39,234 bases of DNA. It comes from an uncultured Clostridia bacterium (lineage in GTDB: Bacteria; Bacillota; Clostridia; Christensenellales; Pumilibacteraceae). The position numbers and the translations under genes were made by a program. The notes under the pieces are model-generated. The model ran no database searches. It was not told the DNA's origin and saw nothing but the letters and a program-made list of their open reading frames with translations. Below, piece after piece: positions 30,547 to 36,978 of the stretch. Location of the stretch: the NCBI GenBank assembly GCA_947175335.1, contig CAMWMF010000018.1:1-39234 (forward strand), given 5' to 3'. Numbering within the stretch: the stretch's first letter is position 1; the number at the start of each line of letters is the position of its first letter.

Positions 30547-31263
30547 TTACGCTCTGTTTATTTTATGCGAGTTTTTGTAGTACTCGGCGGGCTCGTACCT
30601 GCCTGTCATCTGCCAATGCACGGGTTGCATGCCGTTAGCGGAAAGCCAGCTGTTTACCTTGGAGAACGGCTTGGAACCGAAAAAGCCGCGGTAAGCGGAA
30701 AGCGGGCTGGGGTGCGCGGAAGTCACAATAAAATTGCGATCGGAAATTAGCGACATTTTTTCGCGCGCACTCATTCCCCAAAGGATATACGCGACAGGCG
30801 TTTTGCGATTGTTAAGCGAACGTATAACGGCGTCGGTAAGGTTGTGCCAGCCCAACGACGCATGCGACTGCGCTTCGCCAGCGCGCACGGTGAGCGACGC
30901 GTTAAGCAGCAGCACACCTTGATTGGCCCAGCCGACAAGGGTGGTGTCGTCGTTCGGCTGGACGTTCAAGTCCGACTTTAACTCGGTAAAAATATTCACC
31001 AGCGACGGCGGCGGTTCGACGCCCTTATTGACGGCAAAGGCAAGCCCGTTTGCCTGGCCTGCACCGTGATAGGGGTCCTGACCGAGTATGACCACGCGCA
31101 CCTCGTCGTAGTCGACAAGCTGCATAGCGGCATAAATACGGTCGCGCGGCGGGTACACCGTATAGCGTGAGTATTCGCGGTCGACCGATTCCATAAGCGT
31201 TTTAAAGTACGGCTTATCGAATTCGGCGGCTAATTGTTCGTCCCATTTTTCGGTGATGATCAT
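30547..31263 (-). CDS. ung: Uracil-DNA glycosylase, family 1
   Basis: 238 residues. The catalytic block G-Q-D-P-Y-H-G-A-G-Q-A-N-G-L-A-F (Asp63, His66) and the C-terminal S-A-H-P-S-P-L-S-A-Y-R-G-F-F-G minor-groove loop are complete. It excises uracil from DNA for base excision repair. AGGA lies 11 bases before the ATG. It starts 23 bp after an ArsR-type regulator gene and has no promoter of its own, so the two are probably one transcript, an unusual partner for ung. Confidence 0.96.
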   Translation of the reverse strand: MIITEKWDEQLAAEFDKPYFKTLMESVDREYSRYTVYPPRDRIYAAMQLVDYDEVRVVILGQDPYHGAGQANGLAFAVNKGVEPPPSLVNIFTELKSDLNVQPNDDTTLVGWANQGVLLLNASLTVRAGEAQSHASLGWHNLTDAVIRSLNNRKTPVAYILWGMSAREKMSLISDRNFIVTSAHPSPLSAYRGFFGSKPFSKVNSWLSANGMQPVHWQMTGRYEPAEYYKNSHKINRA

Positions 31264-31286
31264 AACGGTTTATCCTTTGCTATTTG

Positions 31287-31631
31287 CTAAAATTCGCCGT
31301 TCATAACCGCGCGAACGGCGGTGTTCATAACGGTGGGTATTTCGCGGCTTTCCACGCCGTAAAATATGACTTTGCCTTGGCGGGTTCCATCCACAATATG
31401 CGCGCCCTTCAGTATGCGCAGCTGGTGGGAAACGGTGGTCTGGTTGAGTCCTGTCACTGCGGCAAGATCGCTTACGCACATTTCGGACACTGTAAGCGCC
31501 GAAAGTATTTTGAGCCGTGTAACGTCGGACAGCGCGTCAAAAAAGGACGCAAGCGCCGTAAGCCCGGACTTAGACGGCAAGCTATCCTCGACCTTAGCGG
31601 CCGTAATACTGTCAAGAAGCAGTGTGTTCAT
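31287..31631 (-). CDS. ArsR-family transcriptional regulator upstream of ung
   Basis: 114 residues from the ATG at 31631; a TTG two codons earlier lies in the promoter spacing. The winged helix reads L-S-D-V-T-R-L-K-I-L ... L-N-Q-T-T-V-S-H-Q-L-R-I-L-K. The alpha-3 segment S-E-M-C-V-S-D-L has one Cys only, and the C-terminal helix lacks the His/Asp zinc site, so the signal it senses is unclear and may not be a metal. The ATG lies 6 bp after the -10 box (leaderless). It is co-transcribed with ung. Confidence 0.88.
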   Translation of the reverse strand: MNTLLLDSITAAKVEDSLPSKSGLTALASFFDALSDVTRLKILSALTVSEMCVSDLAAVTGLNQTTVSHQLRILKGAHIVDGTRQGKVIFYGVESREIPTVMNTAVRAVMNGEF

Positions 31632-31637
31632 ATGCAA

Positions 31638-31666
31638 ATATTAACATATAAAACTGCATTTGTCAA
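31638..31666 (-). promoter_or_regulatory. Promoter of the arsR-ung operon, predicted leaderless
   Basis: Minus strand TTGACA, 17 bp, TAATAT; the -10 ends 6 bp before the ATG. Confidence 0.85.
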
Positions 31667-31806
31667 CGCCGAAAAAAGTCGATTATATTAAGCTATTATC
31701 AAGTATTGGCGAATAGGACGCGCCGATTAAGTGACGCGTCCGAAATACATGTAACACAATCGACAAAATTCGCATATATGATTTTGTGTAATGACGGAGG
31801 GCGGTT

Positions 31807-32001
31807 ATGCAAGACGGAATTTTCAATTTATTACTGATGATATTGATGATGGAAAACGGCGGCGGCACGGAAAGCATTAACCAGCTGATAATAATGTTTT
31901 TGATGATGAACTCGCAACAAAGTCGCAACAACGACACAACAAACAATCGAGGGTCGCTTTGCTGCCACAACTGCGGCCGCGAGGAAGGGTTTACGTTTTA
32001 A
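31807..32001 (+). CDS. Small Met-rich protein with C-terminal Cys motif
   Basis: 64 residues. The first 40 are rich in Met, Leu and Ile (L-L-L-M-I-L-M-M; L-I-I-M-F-L-M-M), followed by a polar Asn/Ser stretch and C-C-H-N-C-G-R-E-E. GGAGG lies 7 bases before the ATG. No family is recognised, and no clear promoter is seen. The stop codon TAA is the first base group of an AATTCGGAATT repeat, so the ORF may once have been longer or different. Moderately likely to be real. Confidence 0.55.
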   Translation: MQDGIFNLLLMILMMENGGGTESINQLIIMFLMMNSQQSRNNDTTNNRGSLCCHNCGREEGFTF

Positions 32002-32161
32002 TTCGGAATTATGAATTAGGAATTCGGAATTAAAGTAATACGATTTTAACCGTTTCTATAAAACAAAACAATCCGCACAGTTATAAACTGTATGGATTGT
32101 TTATCGTTAAAAAATTATCCTTTTTCTTAATTCCTAATTCCGAATTCCGAATTCCGAATTC
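31999..32161. repeat. Composite element: inverted AATTCGGAATT blocks around a hairpin
   Basis: The left block is at 31999-32032 and the inverted right block at 32127-32161. Between them AAACAATCC-G-CACAGTTATAAACTGT-A-TGGATTGTTT (32066-32102) forms a strong terminator-like hairpin. The right end lies 7 bp from the argS stop. Confidence 0.8.
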
Positions 32162-32167
32162 AATGCG

Positions 32168-33817
32168 CTACATTTTTTCCGGCGCGTCGAGTAGGACAAG
32201 CTTCAGCCCGCGCTTTAATGCGTCGGCTACTCGAAGCGTAAGCTCCAACCGCGCTTTTTCGGTCTCCCCGCCGCACATAATCCTGTCTGCGTTGTAGAAC
32301 CTGTTAAACGCTTGGCAAATCTTGACAAGCCTGCGCGACACGACCGACGGCTCGTACTTGACTGCGGCGGTATACACAACCTCGTCAAAGTCGGCAAGCA
32401 GCTTGACAACCTCGTACGCCTCGTCGTCGGTAAGCTGTGCCCAGTCGATTTTCTGTGACGGCTTATACCCCGCCTTGGCAAGCACCGAACGGCAACGCGC
32501 GTGCGTGTACTGAACGTACGGGCCGGTTTCGCCGTCAAAGTTAAGCGCGGATTCCAGCGAGAAATTTTTGTCTTTAAGCTTGCCGTCGTACAGCGCGCCG
32601 AACACGACCGCGCCCACGCCCACGCTTTCAGCAACACGCGTTTTGTCCTGCAAATCGGGATTGCGCTCGGCGATTATCGCGGCGGCTTTTTCCACAGCCG
32701 AATCGAGCACGTCACTCAAATACAAAACGTTGCCCCGCCGAGTGGACAGCGACATGCCCTCCACCGACACCATGCCGTAGCTTACGTGCACCATTTCCTG
32801 CGCCCAAGGCTCGCCCAGCAATTCCAGCACCTTAAATAATTGTTTAAAGTGCAATGCCTGGTGGCTCGCCACCACGTATAAGCATTTATCGAAGTCGTAG
32901 TTAGCTTTGCGGTAGTACGCCGCGGCAAGGTCGCGAGCGATGTACAGCGACGCGCCGTCGCTGCGCCGTATAAGCGCGGGCGGCATATCGTCGGTTAGCT
33001 CGACTATTTCCGCGCCGTCACTCATTTTCAGCAAGCCCTTGTCTTGCAGCTTTTTCTCGACGGCGGGCACCTTGTCCACGTAAAAGCTTTCGCCGAGATA
33101 GCTGTCAAACTCTATGTTGAGCCGTCTGTACACCTTTTTCGCTTGTTCGAGCGTGATAGCCTTGAACTTTTCAAACAGCTCGACGGCGTAAGGATCGCCG
33201 CTCTCTATCTTTTTGGACCACTCGCGCGCCTCGGCGGCAACGGCCTCGTCCTTTTCCGATTCATTGTGGTAACGTACGTACAATTCGAGCAGCTCGTCCA
33301 GTCCGCGCTCGTTAAGGCGCGCCTCGTCGCCCCAACGTCTGTATGCCGAAATAAGCCCGCCGAACTGCGTGCCCCAGTCGCCCAAATGATTGATGCCGAC
33401 AACCTTCGCGCCCAACTCGCGGTAAATGTTGCACAGCGACCCGCCTATAACGGTGGTCATAAGATGCCCTATATGAAATGGCTTTGCAATGTTTACCGAC
33501 GAATAATCAAGACACACCGTCTTGCCGTCGAGCGGCTTATAGTCGGCAGCTTTATCGAACGCGTGGCGAATAAACGATTCGCGCTCGATTGTGAAGTTAA
33601 GGTAACCGTTAAGCGCTTCCACCTTTATGCCGTCTATCGTTAATTGCGCAGCGGCCTCGGCGGCGATAACGGCGGGGCTTTTGCGCAAAATTTTTGCGAA
33701 CTTAAAGCACGGCACGCAGTAGTCGCAAAACGCGTCCGCGGCAGTTACGTCGCTCGGCTCCAAGCCGTTAAGCACGTTTTTTGCCGAATTGTATATTAAA
33801 GTCTTATAATCGAACAT
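32168..33817 (-). CDS. argS: Arginyl-tRNA synthetase
   Basis: 549 residues, the normal class I ArgRS length. Visible parts are the N-terminal Add-1 domain, Y-S-S-V-N-I-A-K-P-F-H-I-G-H-L (HIGH at 115-118), N-H-L-G-D-W-G-T-Q-F-G, the degenerate KMSKS loop M-S-L-S-T-R-R-G-N-V, and a helical anticodon-binding C-terminus with C-Q-A-F-N-R-F-Y-N. It charges tRNA-Arg with arginine. AGGTG lies 6 bases before the ATG; no promoter consensus was found upstream, where a repeat pair lies. Confidence 0.97.
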   Translation of the reverse strand: MFDYKTLIYNSAKNVLNGLEPSDVTAADAFCDYCVPCFKFAKILRKSPAVIAAEAAAQLTIDGIKVEALNGYLNFTIERESFIRHAFDKAADYKPLDGKTVCLDYSSVNIAKPFHIGHLMTTVIGGSLCNIYRELGAKVVGINHLGDWGTQFGGLISAYRRWGDEARLNERGLDELLELYVRYHNESEKDEAVAAEAREWSKKIESGDPYAVELFEKFKAITLEQAKKVYRRLNIEFDSYLGESFYVDKVPAVEKKLQDKGLLKMSDGAEIVELTDDMPPALIRRSDGASLYIARDLAAAYYRKANYDFDKCLYVVASHQALHFKQLFKVLELLGEPWAQEMVHVSYGMVSVEGMSLSTRRGNVLYLSDVLDSAVEKAAAIIAERNPDLQDKTRVAESVGVGAVVFGALYDGKLKDKNFSLESALNFDGETGPYVQYTHARCRSVLAKAGYKPSQKIDWAQLTDDEAYEVVKLLADFDEVVYTAAVKYEPSVVSRRLVKICQAFNRFYNADRIMCGGETEKARLELTLRVADALKRGLKLVLLDAPEKM

Positions 33818-33840
33818 ATGTACACCTGTGAATATGTAGA

Positions 33841-33931
33841 TAATTCGGAATGCTGAATGCGGAATTAGGAATTATAGCAGTTGAGCTTTTTCACTTTTAA
33901 TTCCGAATTCATAATTCCGAATTCCGAATTA
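33841..33931. repeat. Paired inverted AATTCGGAATT blocks between ychF and argS
   Basis: Blocks at 33841-33876 (AATTCGGAATGCTGAATGCG type) and 33898-33931 (AATTCCGAATTC type) face each other across 21 bp. The right block supplies the ychF stop codon. Confidence 0.85.
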
Positions 33932-35020
33932 AACGTTAAACTTAAACTCCACCACATCGCCATCACGCATAACGTAGTCCTTGCCTTCGCTGCGCAGCTT
34001 ACCCGCGGCTTTAACTGCGGCAAGCGACCCGCAAGATACGAGATCGTCGTAGGACACGATTTCCGCGCGAATAAATCCGCGCTCGAAGTCGGAGTGGATT
34101 TTGCCGGCGGCTTTGGGCGCGGTGGTACCCTTTTCGATAGTCCAGGCGCGCACTTCTTTTTCGCCTGCCGTAAGATAGCTCATAAGCCCCAAAAGCTCAT
34201 AGCCCGAAGTGATAACCCGTTCAAGACCGGACTTAGTCAGTCCGAGTGCTTCGAGGTATTCGGCACGCTCATCAATAGGCAGCTGCGATATTTCGTTTTC
34301 CACCTTGGCGCAAATATCTATAACGGCCGCGCCGTCCGCCTTGGCGTATTCGCGTATGGCGTCCACGTATTTGTTGGACGGCTGACCAATATCGTTTTCG
34401 GAAATGTTGGCGCAATATATTATGGGCTTGACGGAAAGCAAAAACTGTCCGTCTACCAATGCCAGTGTTTCGTAATCGAGTTTAAGCGAACGCAGCGACT
34501 TGCCCGCGTTTATGCACTCGGTCATGCGCGTTAGTAGCTCCAACGCCTCGACGGCTTTTTTATCGCCGCTCTTGACGGTCTTTTCAAACCGCGCACGCCG
34601 CTTTTCTATGCTCTCCAAATCGGCGAGCATAAGCTCGGTATTGATTGTGTCGGCGTCACGCACGGGGTCGACGGTGTCCGACACGTTTATTATATTCTCG
34701 TCGTCAAAGCAGCGCACAACCTCGATAATGGCGTCGCATTCGCGTATGTGCGACAGGAACTTGTTACCCAAGCCCTCGCCGTGCGACGCGCCCTTAACAA
34801 GACCGGCAATGTCGACAAACTCTATTACGGCGGGAACAACGCGCTTAGACGAATACATTTTTTCCAAAACGGCAAGCCGCTCGTCGGGCACTGCCACAAC
34901 GCCCACGTTGGGCTCGATTGTGCAGAACGGATAATTAGCGCACTCCGCCCCCGCCTCGGTTATGGCGTTGAACAGCGTGCTTTTACCGACGTTAGGCAAT
35001 CCTACAACTCCGATTTTCAT
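33929..35020 (-). CDS. ychF: Redox-responsive ribosome-binding P-loop ATPase YchF
   Basis: 363 residues. G1 is G-L-P-N-V-G-K-S-T-L-F, the DIAGLV G3 motif follows (F-V-D-I-A-G-L-V-K-G-A-S-H-G-E-G-L-G-N), then the helical insertion, and a C-terminal TGS domain ends D-G-D-V-V-E-F-K-F-N-V. YchF/OLA1 proteins prefer ATP and associate with ribosomes. GGAG lies 5 bases before the ATG, and a TTGACA-17-TAAAAT promoter is at 35047-35075. The stop lies in repeat DNA, but the protein ends at the usual place. Confidence 0.97.
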   Translation of the reverse strand: MKIGVVGLPNVGKSTLFNAITEAGAECANYPFCTIEPNVGVVAVPDERLAVLEKMYSSKRVVPAVIEFVDIAGLVKGASHGEGLGNKFLSHIRECDAIIEVVRCFDDENIINVSDTVDPVRDADTINTELMLADLESIEKRRARFEKTVKSGDKKAVEALELLTRMTECINAGKSLRSLKLDYETLALVDGQFLLSVKPIIYCANISENDIGQPSNKYVDAIREYAKADGAAVIDICAKVENEISQLPIDERAEYLEALGLTKSGLERVITSGYELLGLMSYLTAGEKEVRAWTIEKGTTAPKAAGKIHSDFERGFIRAEIVSYDDLVSCGSLAAVKAAGKLRSEGKDYVMRDGDVVEFKFNV

Positions 35021-35046
35021 AATCGCTCCAAATAATTAATAGATAT

Positions 35047-35075
35047 ATTTTACAATATATAAAGTCCCATGTCAA
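35047..35075 (-). promoter_or_regulatory. Promoter of ychF
   Basis: Minus strand TTGACA, 17 bp, TAAAAT. Confidence 0.9.
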
Positions 35076-35084
35076 GCAAACATT

Positions 35085-35118
35085 TAATTCGGAATTATGA
35101 ATTCGGAATTCGGAATTT
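35085..35118. repeat. AATTCGGAATT dispersed repeat upstream of ychF
   Basis: AATTCGGAATTATGAATTCG followed by GAATTCGGAATTT. Confidence 0.85.
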
Positions 35119-35130
35119 ACAAAAAGAAAA

Positions 35131-35195
35131 GATTGCCTACATGAATACCTTCCCTCGGGGGAAGGTGTCGGCGAAGCCGACAGATGAGGGCAATC
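35131..35195. repeat. Two-hairpin dispersed repeat, copy 3
   Basis: The outer arms GATTGCC/GGCAATC are perfect, enclosing CCTTCCCTC/GGGGGAAGG and GTCGGC-GAA-GCCGAC hairpins and AGATGAGGG. Confidence 0.85.
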
Positions 35196-35227
35196 ACTCG
35201 AAAACTATCCTTAATTTTATCGTTTAT

Positions 35228-35449
35228 TCAGTTATCGCTCAACCCTAAAATATATGCAGGGTCAACGTCCAGCACTTCACAAAGATTAGCAAACGTATCC
35301 AGCGCGGGAAAAATCTCGCCCGACACATACTGCGCAATCGCCGGTTGTTTCACCCCTATCTTTCGCGCAATTCCAGTTTGCGACAATCCGCTAAATCTAA
35401 TAGCCTCGGACAACCGTTTCCTTATAATGTCAACATTAATCATATCCAT
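35228..35449 (-). CDS. Small XRE-family repressor
   Basis: 73 residues, essentially one helix-turn-helix domain (L-S-Q-T-G-I-A-R-K-I-G-V-K-Q-P-A-I-A-Q-Y-V-S-G-E) with the usual continuation F-P-A-L-D-T-F-A-N-L-C-E-V-L-D-V-D-P-A-Y-I-L-G-L-S. It has no effector domain, so it probably acts as a simple dimeric repressor. The start is ATG 35449 or 35443; neither has a ribosome site, and the first is only 3 bp from a TATAAT box. It is divergent from a Cys-rich 89-aa gene, with two matching dyads between them. Confidence 0.9.
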   Translation of the reverse strand: MDMINVDIIRKRLSEAIRFSGLSQTGIARKIGVKQPAIAQYVSGEIFPALDTFANLCEVLDVDPAYILGLSDN

Positions 35450-35453
35450 AATA

Positions 35454-35501
35454 TTATAAGTAATACCTATAATTTAATTGACTTATAAGCACACCTTATA
35501 A
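35454..35501. promoter_or_regulatory. Two candidate XRE operators, TTATAAG-N5-CTTATAA
   Basis: TTATAAG-TAATA-CCTATAA (35454-35472) and TTATAAG-CACAC-CTTATAA (35483-35501) have centres 29 bp apart. The second fills the spacer of the plus-strand promoter; the first overlaps the XRE gene's own -10. Confidence 0.65.
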
Positions 35502-35507
35502 TATACT
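35478..35507 (+). promoter_or_regulatory. Promoter of the Cys-rich 89-aa gene
   Basis: TTGACT, 18 bp, TATACT, with an operator dyad inside the spacer. Confidence 0.7.
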
Positions 35508-35529
35508 AAATTAAAAACAAAGGACTATT

Positions 35530-35799
35530 ATGGAAAATAATAACTCTTGTAGAAACTGCCGATTTTTCAAACCGCACTATGCGCAAAACGACGACGGCGA
35601 AATGTACATGCTGGGAACCGGACACTGCGAAAATCCGCATATTCATATAATGCAATTTAAAAGAGGATTTAAAAACAACACCGCTTGCAATTATTGGCAA
35701 GCAGTAAAGGACGAACAACCCAAAGTAAGCATTAACGATATAATAAAAAACATGGCGACCCGCATAGAGCAAATCGCCACGTATTTGAATATTAAATAG
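35530..35799 (+). CDS. Small Cys-rich protein controlled by the divergent XRE repressor
   Basis: 89 residues. N-terminal C-x2-C (N-S-C-R-N-C-R-F-F), G-H-C-E-N-P and N-T-A-C-N-Y-W give four Cys spaced as in a small zinc or Fe-S site. The C-terminal 30 residues form a helix (S-I-N-D-I-I-K-N-M-A-T-R-I-E-Q-I-A-T-Y-L). AAGGA lies 7 bases before the ATG. No family was recognised. Repression by the divergent XRE gene is inferred from operator placement. The stop is 8 bp from the end of the convergent Fic gene, with no clear terminator. Confidence 0.75.
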   Translation: MENNNSCRNCRFFKPHYAQNDDGEMYMLGTGHCENPHIHIMQFKRGFKNNTACNYWQAVKDEQPKVSINDIIKNMATRIEQIATYLNIK

Positions 35800-35806
35800 A
35801 TTCTGT

Positions 35807-36697
35807 TTATTTTAACACACGCAAGTACGTATCAAGCCGTTCAAGCATATATTCGGCAAAAAGCGTTTGCATCGGCATCAAGTCGCCTTGACCGTGATAA
35901 CTGTCGAATGCGTCATAATATCTATGTCTATCTGTGTACTTTATATCGATAGGCGGATAGCCGGCTTTCATTAATTCGAGGTTTATTATAAGTCTTCCCG
36001 TTCTGCCGTTGCCGTCAATAAACGGGTGTATAGCTTCGAACTCGATATGAAATTTAGCAAGCTTGGTAATTATATTTGTCGTATCGGCATTATAGTCTAA
36101 CAAAAGCTTTTCCATCATCGGCGCAATCGAAAACGGCTGCGGAGGTTCATGCTTTGCGCCTAAGATGCGCACGGGAATACGGCGGTATATGCCGCGGTCT
36201 TGCGGCTTGTCCGACAATACAAACGAATGTATTTGCTTAATCAAGCTCTCCGTTAGCGGCTTGTTTTCCTCGACAAGCGCACAAACAAATTCAAACGCTT
36301 CCTTATGTCCTATCGCTTCCAAATGGTCATTCAGCGGTTTTTTATCGACGGTCACGCCCTGCAAAACAAGACTTGTTTCGCGCAAGGTCAGCGTATTTCC
36401 TTCTATGGCGTTGGAGTTGTAAGTGTACTCAACGGAAAATTCGTCGTTCAACCGAATAAGCTCACCCTTCGACAACGGTCTTAATGCGCTAAGCTCCGCC
36501 TTTTTGGCTTCGATTTGCGCGAGGATTGCCGCCGTATTCTTAACTCGTCCGTCAAACGGCTTAACGGCATCGGCGGGAATATTCCAGCCACGCCCTACTT
36601 GCATTGCTCCTTGTATTTTGCCTTCCGCGCACAATACGCGCACGCGCCGCTCGGATATGCCCCACTTTTCTGCGGCTTGCTTAGTGGTTATATACAT
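35807..36697 (-). CDS. Fic-family protein with N-terminal helix-turn-helix domain
   Basis: 296 residues from the ATG at 36697, which has GAGGAG 6 bases upstream. Residues 1-46 resemble an excisionase/MerR-type DNA-binding domain (Y-I-T-T-K-Q-A-A-E-K-W-G-I-S-E-R-R-V-R-V-L). A helix carries the inhibitory motif S-N-A-I-E-G ((S/T)xxxE(G/N)), and the Fic core has the full H-P-F-I-D-G-N-G-R-T-G-R (His near 220). It should transfer AMP, or another nucleotide group, to a protein target once the inhibitory Glu is displaced. The DNA-binding part suggests autoregulation. Its promoter and upstream region hold repeated CGGAAYAAT boxes. No separate antitoxin gene is seen. Confidence 0.92.
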   Translation of the reverse strand: MYITTKQAAEKWGISERRVRVLCAEGKIQGAMQVGRGWNIPADAVKPFDGRVKNTAAILAQIEAKKAELSALRPLSKGELIRLNDEFSVEYTYNSNAIEGNTLTLRETSLVLQGVTVDKKPLNDHLEAIGHKEAFEFVCALVEENKPLTESLIKQIHSFVLSDKPQDRGIYRRIPVRILGAKHEPPQPFSIAPMMEKLLLDYNADTTNIITKLAKFHIEFEAIHPFIDGNGRTGRLIINLELMKAGYPPIDIKYTDRHRYYDAFDSYHGQGDLMPMQTLFAEYMLERLDTYLRVLK

Positions 36698-36731
36698 AAT
36701 AAACTCCTCATTACTCAATGCTGTTATATTA

Positions 36732-36760
36732 ATATTATACCGTTATCGGAATAATGTCAA
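36732..36760 (-). promoter_or_regulatory. Promoter of the Fic gene
   Basis: Minus strand TTGACA, 17 bp, TAATAT. An ATTCCGATAACGG box lies within the spacer. Confidence 0.8.
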
Positions 36761-36915
36761 GCCATTTTACGGCATTTATCGGAACAATACTAAAATTGCA
36801 CCTAAAACAAACGTATTTTAGGCGCAAAGTCAACTGTTTTAGGCGCAAATCACTTATATTGTTCCGCAATCGGAATAATACTAAGCATATTTTAACATTT
36901 TTCGGAATATTACGG
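36738..36915. repeat. Cluster of CGGAAYAAT boxes and TTTTAGGCGCAAA repeats upstream of the Fic gene
   Basis: TTATCGGAATAAT (from 36743), TTATCGGAACAAT (from 36776), the dyad ATTGTTCCG-CAAT-CGGAATAAT (36858-36879) and TTTCGGAATATT (from 36900). Between them TTTTAGGCGCAAA occurs twice (about 36816 and 36837), and its relative TTTTAGGTGCAATTT once inverted (about 36790). The 200-bp region has no ORF and looks like a multi-site operator, or less likely an iteron cluster. Confidence 0.6.
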
Positions 36916-36932
36916 CAATTATGGTATCATCC

Positions 36933-36967
36933 ATAATTCCGAATTCATAATTCCGAATTCCGAATTA
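36933..36967. repeat. AATTCCGAATT dispersed repeat at the rnr 3' end
   Basis: AATTCCGAATTCATAATTCC followed by GAATTCCGAATT, 12 bp from the rnr stop codon. Confidence 0.85.
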
Positions 36968-36978
36968 AACCAGCCTTC

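Noticed and set aside
36738-36915. Replication origin or plasmid iterons
   Set aside because: There is no replication initiator gene, the surroundings are housekeeping chromosomal genes, and the boxes fit operator spacing around the Fic promoter better.
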